In this document: in pieces, positions 1 to 5,319 of the stretch | Position numbering within the stretch: the first letter of the stretch is position 1 | How the letters are laid out: each line of letters opens with the position of its first letter | Source: Streptomyces violaceus | GTDB taxonomy: Bacteria; Actinomycetota; Actinomycetes; Streptomycetales; Streptomycetaceae | Direction of reading: 5' to 3' | Assembly (NCBI GenBank): GCA_000715635.1 | Contig: KL569205.1 | Coordinates: 28,165 to 34,021, forward strand | DNA: 5,857 nt | Notes under the pieces: model-generated | What the model saw: the letters and a program-made list of their open reading frames with translations, nothing else | The model's database searches: none | Told to the model about the DNA's origin: nothing | Translations under genes and position numbers: made by a program

Positions 1-499
1 GGCCACGACGCCGCACCCGAGCAGACCGGCTGCCGCCGCCGAGGCCGCAGGGGCCACCTTGGTGCACTGACCTGCGGCGACCAGCGTCTTCTCCGCGAAC
101 GCGCCGATGCCGAGTGCCGGCGAGAGCGGGGTGCCGTCGAGCAGCGTCATCGGTTGTGTCGCGTTGTGGGTGGCGAAGCAGTACCAGGGCTTGCCCTTGC
201 TGCAGGCCCGGCACTGACCGCACACCGCACGCCAGTTGAGGATGACGAAGTCGCCGGGCTCGAGGCCGGTGACTCCCTCCCCGACCGCCTCGACGCGACC
301 TGCCGCCTCGTGCCCCAGAAGGAAGGGGAAGTCGTCGTTGATCCCGCCCTCGCGGTAGTGGAGATCGGTATGACAGACGCCGCACGCCTCGACCTTGACC
401 AGCGCCTCACCCGGACCCGGATCCGGGACGACGATCGTCTCGACGGAGACGGGGGCGCCCTTCTTCCGGGCGACGACGGCACGAACCTCGTGAGCCATG
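1..499 (-). CDS. mscR: S-(hydroxymethyl)mycothiol dehydrogenase, N-terminal part (runs off left edge)
   Basis: Zinc-dependent, NAD-linked medium-chain alcohol dehydrogenase that oxidises the formaldehyde-mycothiol adduct in the cytoplasm; family members can also reduce S-nitrosomycothiol. The visible 166 residues cover the GroES-like catalytic domain. Catalytic-zinc ligands appear in [10 protein letters not shown] (Cys42) and LLGHEAAG (His63, Glu64). The structural-zinc lobe has Cys93, Cys96, Cys99 and Cys107 in VCGQCRAC...WYC. The stretch GGINDDFPF and the [18 protein letters not shown] segment resemble the mycothiol-dependent subgroup rather than general alcohol dehydrogenases. The family is usually about 360 residues, so the Rossmann domain and stop lie outside the window. 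The ATG at 499 is chosen because GAGGAG sits about 7 bases upstream and the product begins MAHEVRAVV, in register with the family. The gene lies 257 bp downstream of a BCCT transporter on the same strand, with its own candidate promoter and a shared operator-like motif. Family call is strong from motif recognition; exact substrate is inferred. Confidence 0.9.
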
Positions 500-556
500 A
501 GCTGCTCCTCAAGCGGGATACCCTCGCGAGTGCGTTGCCTCATCAGATACACGCAC

Positions 557-601
557 CGCTATACGCAACTGAGCATCCTGGAGGAGCACGCCGAGGGTCA
601 A
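557..601 (-). promoter_or_regulatory. Candidate promoter and operator-like element of the mycothiol dehydrogenase gene
   Basis: On the minus strand a TTGACC hexamer (596-601) is followed after 18 bases by GATGCT (572-577), a plausible but weak -35/-10 pair. Directly downstream, overlapping the expected transcription start, is AGTTGCGTATAGCG (557-570). It matches 12 of 14 positions of an element upstream of the BCCT transporter gene. Its position 58 bp before the start codon would suit a repressor operator. The promoter assignment is by eye only; the motif match is directly visible. Confidence 0.45.
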
Positions 602-603
602 GG

Positions 604-617
604 GGTTGGCACCAACC
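604..617. repeat. Perfect 6-bp inverted repeat just upstream of the putative -35 box
   Basis: GGTTGG and CCAACC are separated by CA. The repeat lies two bases outside the TTGACC hexamer of the dehydrogenase promoter. A symmetric site here could be a regulator-binding site. It is too short a stem with no context to be a convincing terminator for the upstream transporter gene. Short GC-rich inverted repeats also arise by chance. Confidence 0.35.
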
Positions 618-725
618 GGGTCGACTCGGCCGGATCCGTCGGAACCAAGAGGCTCATCACTGGCACGCATGAGGGACCGCGCCCCTCGGACACTCCGGGG
701 ATGCGGCCCTCACCTTCGTCTGGTT

Positions 726-751
726 CCGGCCAGGTCGAGCTGCCCGGCCGG
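726..751 (-). terminator. Weak candidate terminator after the BCCT transporter gene
   Basis: CCGGCC (726-731) and GGCCGG (746-751) can pair around a 14-base loop, beginning 5 bases beyond the transporter stop codon. There is no T-run, which is common in high-GC actinobacteria. The large loop and self-complementary arms make this weak. If it does not terminate, the dehydrogenase could also be reached by read-through. Confidence 0.25.
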
Positions 752-756
752 TCAGC

Positions 757-2382
757 TCAGCCCGCGGACTGCGAGTCCGCCATGACCTCGGCCGGCCGTA
801 CACCGTCGTCCGGCCCCGGCTCGCCGACGGCGCCGGCAACGCCTCCCTGTTCCGCCGACGGGGCGGGGACCGGCTCTCCGCGCAGCGCCTTCACGAGGGA
901 GACGCACAGGCCGATCATCACGAAGAGGAACGGGAACGCGGCGATGATGGCCACCTGCTTGACCGCCTCCAGGCCTCCGGCCAGCAACAGTACGGCCGCG
1001 ACCAGACCGGTCAGCGCACCCCAGAGGATCACGACGAGGCGACCGGGGGCCATGCTGCCCCGGCAGGAGAGCATGCCGAGGACGACGGATGCCGCGTCCG
1101 CGCCACTCACGAAGAACAGGCCGACCAGGATGATCACCAAGACCGAGGTGACAGGGAACCAGGGAAGGTTCTGCAGGGTGGTGAACAGGCCCGCTTCCTC
1201 GCCCTTGGCGACCGCCGCGGCCAGGTGACCGCCGTGCATCTCCTGGTTCAGGGCGGTCCCGCCGAGGATCGCGAACCACACGACACTCACCAGGCTCGGC
1301 GCGATGATCACACCGACGATGAACTCCCGAATGGTGCGGCCACGGGAGATCCGGGCGATGAAGGTCCCGACGAACGGCGTCCAGGAGATCCACCACGCCC
1401 AGTAGAAGACCGTCCAGTCGGAGAGCCATTCGCCGCCGCCGAAGGCACCCGTCGTGAAACTCATCTTCGGCAGCGAGGCCAGATAGCCGCCCAGCGCCTC
1501 GGTCTGGCTCTCCAGGATGAACACCGTGGGACCCACCACGAAGACGAAGAGCAGCAGGACGGCGGCGAGGATCATGTTGCCGTTGCTCAGCCACTGGATA
1601 CCGCGGTGCACGCCGGAGAGGGCGGAGATCACGAACAGGACGGTGAGGACCGCGATGATCGAGACGGCCAGCACGGTGGAGTCGGGGACGCCCCAGACCT
1701 CTTTCAGGCCCCGGTTGACCTGGAGCGCGCCCAGCCCGAGGGAGACGGCGGACCCGAAGAGGGTGGCGAAGATCGCCAGGATGTCGATGGACTTGCCCAG
1801 CGGTCCGTCCACCAGGTCGCCGAGCAGTGGGCGGAAGGCGGAACTGATCAGGCTGTTGTCACTCTTGCGGAAACCGAAGTAGGCGAGCGCCAGCCCGGCG
1901 ACGGCGTACATCGCCCAGGGGTGGATCGCCCAGTGGAAGTACGAGTACTCCAGCGCCAGGCGGGCGGCGTCCTCACTGCCCGCCTTCGCGGAGCCCGGTG
2001 GCGGGCCGGCCATATGCATGATCGGCTCGCTCGCCCCGTAGAACATGAGGCCGATCCCCATGCCGGCGCTGAACATCATCGCCACCCAGGACGCGGTGCT
2101 GAACTCCGGGCGCTCACCGTCTCTGCCGAGCCGGATGGAGCCGAACCGGCTGAACGCGAGCACCGTCGCCAGCACCACGAACCCGGAACTCGTCAGGACG
2201 AACAGCCAGCCGAAGTTGTCGATGATCCGGTTCAGCGTCGTCTCGGCGACCGTGGCGAGATTGTCGGTGAAGAACACCCCCCAGGCGACGAACAGGGCGG
2301 ACAGCGTGACAGATATATAGAGGACGGCCGGATCCACCCGTGCGAGGGCCGATGTCGTTTTCTTCGTCGTCGCGGTACTCAT
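757..2382 (-). CDS. BCCT-family (betaine/carnitine/choline) transporter
   Basis: Integral membrane carrier of 541 residues, the usual core size of the BCCT family, which imports quaternary ammonium compounds such as glycine betaine, usually with Na+. The GMGIGL motif at residues 107-112 in the first unwound helix is the form seen in Na+-coupled betaine carriers such as BetP. Trp151, Trp156 and Tyr159 keep the spacing of the BetP aromatic box (W189, W194, Y197). The signature helix WTVFYWAWWISWTPFVG (323-339) supplies Trp330, Trp331 and Trp334, matching the BetP pocket tryptophans. It is followed by ARISRGRTIREF. The N-terminal tail is short, and the C-terminal tail of about 45 residues is rich in Gly, Pro and Glu, without the long basic osmosensing tail of BetP. 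This leans toward nutrient uptake over stress sensing. The ATG at 2382 is chosen over the longer open frame because GGAAGG lies 6 bases upstream and the extension up to 2463 is Arg/Pro-rich and unlike the family. Exact substrate is not provable from sequence. Confidence 0.93.
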   Translation of the reverse strand: MSTATTKKTTSALARVDPAVLYISVTLSALFVAWGVFFTDNLATVAETTLNRIIDNFGWLFVLTSSGFVVLATVLAFSRFGSIRLGRDGERPEFSTASWVAMMFSAGMGIGLMFYGASEPIMHMAGPPPGSAKAGSEDAARLALEYSYFHWAIHPWAMYAVAGLALAYFGFRKSDNSLISSAFRPLLGDLVDGPLGKSIDILAIFATLFGSAVSLGLGALQVNRGLKEVWGVPDSTVLAVSIIAVLTVLFVISALSGVHRGIQWLSNGNMILAAVLLLFVFVVGPTVFILESQTEALGGYLASLPKMSFTTGAFGGGEWLSDWTVFYWAWWISWTPFVGTFIARISRGRTIREFIVGVIIAPSLVSVVWFAILGGTALNQEMHGGHLAAAVAKGEEAGLFTTLQNLPWFPVTSVLVIILVGLFFVSGADAASVVLGMLSCRGSMAPGRLVVILWGALTGLVAAVLLLAGGLEAVKQVAIIAAFPFLFVMIGLCVSLVKALRGEPVPAPSAEQGGVAGAVGEPGPDDGVRPAEVMADSQSAG

Positions 2383-2433
2383 CCGCAGCCTTCCGACAGG
2401 GGACGGGGGTGGCGGGTCTGCATCCCTGCGAGT

Positions 2434-2452
2434 GCACCGCCCGTAGCGGTGC
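2434..2452 (-). repeat. Inverted repeat in the BCCT gene leader
   Basis: GCACCGC (2434-2440) and GCGGTGC (2446-2452) form a perfect 7-bp stem with a 5-base loop, about 50-70 bp before the start codon. The distal arm runs into the repeated operator-like element that follows. It may be a regulator site or a leader hairpin; no known riboswitch is recognised. Confidence 0.4.
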
Positions 2453-2512
2453 GCAACACGCAACTTCGAGCTCGATGTGCAACACGGTTCCTGTCGCGTC
2501 GTGGTGCGTCAA
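2450..2512 (-). promoter_or_regulatory. Candidate promoter and repeat cluster upstream of the BCCT gene
   Basis: On the minus strand TTGACG (2507-2512) is followed after 17 bases by AACCGT (2484-2489), a good -35 with a poor -10. From the -10 toward the gene lie TGTGCAACAC (2476-2485, plus-strand reading), the perfect palindrome TCGAGCTCGA (2466-2475) and TGCGCAACACGCAACT (2450-2465). The two 10-mers are direct repeats differing at one base, with starts 26 bp apart. The last block contains the 14-bp element shared with the dehydrogenase promoter. Placement downstream of and over the -10 fits repression. The architecture is visible; the regulator is unknown. Confidence 0.5.
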
Positions 2513-2639
2513 CCCCCTGTACACCGACCTCTTTCGCCGAGCGCTCGGCCGACAGGTGACCGCACGGGAACCGACTGTGCGCGGCGGTTCGACCGACATG
2601 GGCAGCACTCGCGCGTAGTGCCCTCCATTCACCTCATGA

Positions 2640-2852
2640 TCGGCTACGACTGCGGCGAGGCCGTCATACACGGACGTCGTACGCTCCATGCACGAGCTCG
2701 GTGGCGCATCAGCGCTCTACGAGGACCAGCCGCTCCAGCGCGGGTTGCGGGACTCGAACGCCATCACCGCCCACATCCAGGTGAGCCCGGCGATGTGGGA
2801 GACGACCGGACGGATCCTGCTGGGCATCCCCACTGACACAGCCCGGCTGTGA
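2640..2852 (+). pseudogene. Acyl-CoA dehydrogenase-like C-terminal fragment
   Basis: From 2640 to the TGA at 2850-2852 one frame encodes about 70 residues resembling the C-terminal helical domain of acyl-CoA dehydrogenase/flavin monooxygenase-type proteins. It shows a helix with DVVRSMHELGGASALYED, then PLQRGLRDSNAITAHIQV, and ends GRILLGIPTDTARL. The GGASALY, PLQR-LRD and H-Q-V order is the family's flavin/tetramer-contact region. An in-frame TGA at 2637-2639 and no recognisable homology upstream show that the FAD-binding and N-terminal domains (about 300 residues) are absent. An ATG at 2688 would give only 54 residues and has no clear ribosome site, so this is probably a relic and not a small gene. 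It is on the opposite strand to all intact genes here, consistent with rearrangement. Family assignment is by remembered motif pattern, not alignment. Confidence 0.65.
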
Positions 2853-3073
2853 CTGACCCCACTTGCCTGTCTTGTCCGGTGCCAGGCGTGCCGCGGTCGC
2901 GTACCTCTGCTGGTCGGGCTTCCAGCCGCTGTTGCCCGAGGTGAGCATGAAGCAGACGCCGCCGCCCACGGGTTGGCGGCGAGACTGCTGTCCGCCGCGA
3001 TCAGTCATCGCCTGTCCGCACCTGCCGCTCGTCGCCCGGAGCGCTGCGTCTTGGGCCTCATCGTCACCATCCG
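2853..3073. other. Intergenic stretch with no supported gene
   Basis: This lies between the acyl-CoA dehydrogenase relic and the terminator of the solute-binding protein gene. A minus-strand frame covers it from an ATG at 3008. Part of that frame (roughly 2870-2960) reads like ordinary protein, with segments such as GVCFMLTSGNSGW and APDKTGKWGQS. It then runs through the antisense of the acyl-CoA dehydrogenase fragment, so as a whole it is not a real gene. It may be a second small relic whose family I do not recognise. The nearby stretch 2513-2639 also holds nothing I can identify. Confidence 0.4.
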
Positions 3074-3089
3074 CCGGGGCCTCCCCCGG
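3074..3089 (-). terminator. Probable terminator of the solute-binding protein gene
   Basis: CCGGGG (3074-3079) and CCCCGG (3084-3089) form a perfect 6-bp G/C stem with a 4-base loop, 13 bases beyond the TGA of the solute-binding protein on the minus strand. No U-tract follows, as is usual in high-GC actinomycetes. It implies the binding protein transcript ends here, without downstream permease genes. Confidence 0.5.
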
Positions 3090-3102
3090 TGCTCACGTGC
3101 GC

Positions 3103-4338
3103 TCACTTCTGACCGGTCTGTCTTTGTACCTGTTCCAGGACCTGTTGCGCGGAGCTCGCCCCGCTGAAGAGCTCGTTCCCGTGCTGGTTGAGCAGTTCGT
3201 TGACCCGGTCCCAGTTCTCCGTCGTACGCAGCGGAGTCGCCGTGGCATTGGCGGCTTCGAGAACCTCCCGGGCACCGGCGAGGCGGGCGTTCTCGTACCA
3301 CGCGTGCTGGGCCGACTCGCGTGACGGATAGGCACGTCCCACCCCGCCGAGCCACTCCAGTTGCTTCCTGGCGGTCATCAGCGTGATCGCCTTGAACGCC
3401 CGCTCCGGATCCGGGCAGGACTTGGAAATGCCGAACCCGGAACCGGACGAGTACGTCCTGCTGCCGTCCGGGCCGGCGGGAAGGATGGCCAGGCCCACCT
3501 GGAAGCCGGCCTGGTTCTTCAGGTTCAGCAACGCCCACGGCCCGCTGGTGCCCATGGCCACCTTGCCGCTGAGGAACTCCCTGTCGGCGAACGCGGGATC
3601 GGCCGCGGGCACACGGGGGGCGACCTTCTTCCTGGCCGCCAGGTCGGCGTACCACTGCACGCCGTTGATCAAGGCGGGGGTGGTCAGTCGCAGGTGGCCC
3701 GCGCCGTCGGTGGGCTGCGCCCCGGTCTTGGTCAGCACCATGGAGAACATCCACAGATCCTGAGGCGCCGCCACGAACCCGTACCTCCGGTGCCCGGTCA
3801 GCTCACGGGCGGCCGATTCGAACTCAGCCAGCGTCCACCCCGGCTCGGGCTCCGGCACCCCCGCGTCGCGGAACATGTCCTTGTTGTAGGTGAGGATCAC
3901 CGGGCCGACGTCGTACGGCAGCGCGTACTGCTTCCCGTCGACACTCAGTCCCTCCATGACGGACTTGTCGAAGTCCGTCACATCGAACTTGTTCTTGGCG
4001 ATCAGGTCGTCGAGCGGCAGCATGCCCCGGGTGTAGCCCGTGGTGCGGAGCGCCTGCATGGACACGATGCAGGGCGCGTCGCCGCTGTCGAGACGAGTGC
4101 CGAGCTCGGCGAAGTAGTCACTGAAGGACGAGGTCTCGAGCTTGATCGTGATCTGCGGATCTTCGAGGGACACCCGGTCCGCGAACTGCCGCCAGACCCG
4201 CTGTTCCTCACCGCCGTTGGCCCACATCGACCAGGTCAACGTTTTCGAGCCGCCACCGTCGGCGCCGCACGCCATCACCAGCGTCCCGGCCAGCGCCAGG
4301 GCGACGGCTGCCCTCACTGCGATGCGCGACCCTGTCAT
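3103..4338 (-). CDS. Extracellular solute-binding lipoprotein of a sugar-type ABC transporter
   Basis: Family 1 (SBP_bac_1-like) binding protein of 411 residues, normal length for carbohydrate ABC importers, anchored outside the membrane. The N-terminus MTGSRIAVRAAVALALAGTL is a signal peptide with Arg5 and Arg9, followed by the lipobox VMAC, giving a lipid-modified Cys24 and a Gly/Ser-rich linker. The mature part starts TLTWSMWANGGEEQ. The family hinge segment YALPYDVGPVILTYNKDMF lies at about 138-156, with a GVPEPEPGWTLAEFESAA stretch after it and SSGSGFGISKS in the C-lobe. The ATG at 4338 is preferred over an ATG at 4374 because it gives a compact signal peptide and has purine-rich GGACGGGG just upstream; the 12 extra residues would be an odd leader. 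No permease or ATPase gene is adjacent: transposase relics lie upstream and a terminator lies downstream. The ligand cannot be named; a sugar or oligosaccharide is likely from the family. It may work with distant permeases or be an orphan. Confidence 0.9.
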   Translation of the reverse strand: MTGSRIAVRAAVALALAGTLVMACGADGGGSKTLTWSMWANGGEEQRVWRQFADRVSLEDPQITIKLETSSFSDYFAELGTRLDSGDAPCIVSMQALRTTGYTRGMLPLDDLIAKNKFDVTDFDKSVMEGLSVDGKQYALPYDVGPVILTYNKDMFRDAGVPEPEPGWTLAEFESAARELTGHRRYGFVAAPQDLWMFSMVLTKTGAQPTDGAGHLRLTTPALINGVQWYADLAARKKVAPRVPAADPAFADREFLSGKVAMGTSGPWALLNLKNQAGFQVGLAILPAGPDGSRTYSSGSGFGISKSCPDPERAFKAITLMTARKQLEWLGGVGRAYPSRESAQHAWYENARLAGAREVLEAANATATPLRTTENWDRVNELLNQHGNELFSGASSAQQVLEQVQRQTGQK

Positions 4339-4376
4339 GCCCCGTCCGCATGTCCCCTTAGTAGCAATATGCACGC

Positions 4377-4421
4377 ATTATGGCATGGTGTACTTGGCCA
4401 CACCTGTCACTGCCACACCAT
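4377..4421 (-). promoter_or_regulatory. Candidate promoter region of the solute-binding protein gene
   Basis: The minus strand carries CATAAT (4377-4382), five of six bases of a -10 consensus, 38 bp before the start codon. No good -35 hexamer stands at 17 bases. Instead that zone holds two direct copies of GGTGTGGC (4397-4404 and 4412-4419, starts 15 bp apart) and an ACACC (4387-4391) that makes an inverted pair with the nearer copy. Repeats over the -35 position are compatible with a regulator site. The segment abuts the transposase scar, so part of the promoter could derive from inserted DNA. Confidence 0.4.
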
Positions 4422-4586
4422 CCGGGCTATGCACTTCCCAGCCGCACCGGACCGCCCGATTGCGGAAACGGCACGGGACCGGGCCATGGGACGAGGGCGC
4501 GCTCCTCCAGTGCTTCGTCGGACACCCCTCCAGGGGAAGCCCTTCCCGATAGCAGATGCTGCCGGACTTCGCGAGCGGCAGCGGTG
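4422..4586. other. Unassigned sequence between the binding-protein promoter and the transposase relics
   Basis: Long frames cross this stretch on both strands, but none shows a family I recognise, and their composition looks like chance open frames in GC-rich DNA. It may be the flank of a mobile element or leftover chromosomal DNA. I could not find terminal inverted repeats here by eye. Confidence 0.3.
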
Positions 4587-4724
4587 GTGTCAGCGAAGGC
4601 CGTGGACGACCATCTGATCGACGAGCTGGTGAACCTGGCCCAGGCCGAGGGCATGCAGCTGACCGGTGAGGGCGGGCTGCTGCAGCAGCTGACCAAGCGG
4701 CTGCTGGAGTCCGCACTCGAGGGC
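4587..4724 (+). pseudogene. IS256-type (mutator) transposase, N-terminal fragment
   Basis: Beginning at a GTG, about 46 residues match the start of actinobacterial IS256-family transposases: a helix with AVDDHLIDELVNLAQAEG, then QLTGEGGLLQQLTKRLLE and SALEG. In full-length relatives this is followed by a TDHLGY-type segment and a DDE catalytic core of some 350 more residues. Here the homology stops at SALEG and the sequence changes abruptly to an IS5-type transposase. All catalytic residues are therefore missing and the fragment cannot transpose. It marks an old insertion broken by a second element or by deletion. Identification rests on motif memory, which is strong for this conserved N-terminus. 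Confidence 0.75.
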
Positions 4725-4731
4725 GGGTGGT

Positions 4732-5264
4732 CAGACCGCGATCATCGACGGCACGGAGATCCGCGTGCGACGCCCAGCAGCAGGCCGCCGGGACAAATTT
4801 GTCTCCGGCAAAACCAAGCAGCCGTGAAGTCCATGGCTCTCACAGACGCCGAAGGGCGGGTGCTCTTCTGCAGCCCGGTCAGGCCGGGCAGTTGCGCCGA
4901 CATCACCCAGGCCCGACAGCTGGGACTGGCCCAGCTCCTGGCCGACGGCCCGTTTATGGAGATCCTCGCGGATGCCGGCTATCAGGGCATGGGAGCGCGG
5001 ACCGGCGGACGCGTGGTGACACCACCACATCGCAAGTTCAAGAAGAACGCCCCTGCCTGGTACGAAGAGCGGCACGAGCGGCAGCGCAAGGCGCACTCCT
5101 CACGGCGCGTCCGCGTCGAGCACGGCATCGCGCACCTCAAGAACTGGCGGGCTCTCGCCCGGCATCTTGGCCGCCGCGAGCACATGAGTGACATCGTCCA
5201 AGCCGTCGCCGGACTGCTCTCACACCAGCAGATCGCCACTCTTTCCCGCGGTCTTCAAGCGTGA
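4732..5264 (+). pseudogene. IS5-type DDE transposase, 5'-truncated and frameshifted
   Basis: Remnant of a DDE transposase of the IS5-like (DDE_Tnp_4-type) group. One frame from 4732 reads TAIIDGTEIRVRRP...RDKFVSGKTKQ, carrying the first catalytic Asp (GAC 4747-4749), then hits a TGA at 4825-4827. The homology continues in the neighbouring frame with AVKSMALTDAEGR, SCADITQAR, the second catalytic Asp in LADAGYQG (4971-4973), HRKFKKNAP, and the catalytic Glu in RVRVEHGIAHLKNWRALARHL (5118-5120), ending at the TGA at 5262-5264. A net frame change therefore lies at about 4810-4824. The first 100 or so residues, including the DNA-binding region, are missing; the sequence joins directly to the IS256 fragment. 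The open frame that spans both pieces (4380-5264) is an accident of phase and should not be annotated as one protein. Terminal inverted repeats were not found. Confidence 0.8.
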
Positions 5265-5284
5265 ACACCGTCAGTTCCACCCAC

Positions 5285-5316
5285 CCTCGACGAGCCACGG
5301 CCACCCGTGCACGAGG
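5285..5316 (-). terminator. Candidate terminator after the MFS transporter gene
   Basis: Four to 35 bases beyond the MFS stop codon, an imperfect hairpin can form: outer stem CCTCG (5285-5289) with CGAGG (5312-5316), and inner stem CACGG (5296-5300) with CCGTG (5305-5309) around a 4-base loop, with unpaired bases between. There is no T-run. Position supports it more than structure does. Confidence 0.3.
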
Positions 5317-5319
5317 TCG

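Noticed and set aside
154..672. Plus-strand open frame opposite the mycothiol dehydrogenase gene
   Set aside because: The minus strand encodes zinc-ligand motifs in correct order with a good ribosome site, so the plus-strand frame is a shadow.
2383..2463. N-terminal extension of the BCCT transporter from the ATG at 2463
   Set aside because: The extra 27 residues are Arg/Pro-rich and unlike BCCT N-termini. A good ribosome site directly precedes the ATG at 2382, and the extension would overlap the operator-like repeats.
1225..2559. A 444-codon plus-strand open frame opposite the BCCT gene
   Set aside because: It lies antisense to a transporter with clear family motifs. Its translation is rich in Gly, Asp, Arg and Gln with no recognisable domain, a usual by-product of GC-biased codons.
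3361..4617. A 418-codon plus-strand open frame opposite the solute-binding protein gene
   Set aside because: It is antisense to a gene with signal peptide, lipobox and family motifs, and runs past that gene's promoter into the transposase scar. It shows no domain of its own.
4378..4716. Minus-strand frames opposite the IS256 fragment
   Set aside because: Translations show no family resemblance, while the plus strand matches a conserved transposase N-terminus.
4792..4803. Perfect 12-bp AT-rich palindrome GACAAATTTGTC
   Set aside because: It falls within the conserved RDKFVSGK coding segment of the IS5-type remnant and is explained by those codons. Its position inside a coding relic gives no regulatory context.
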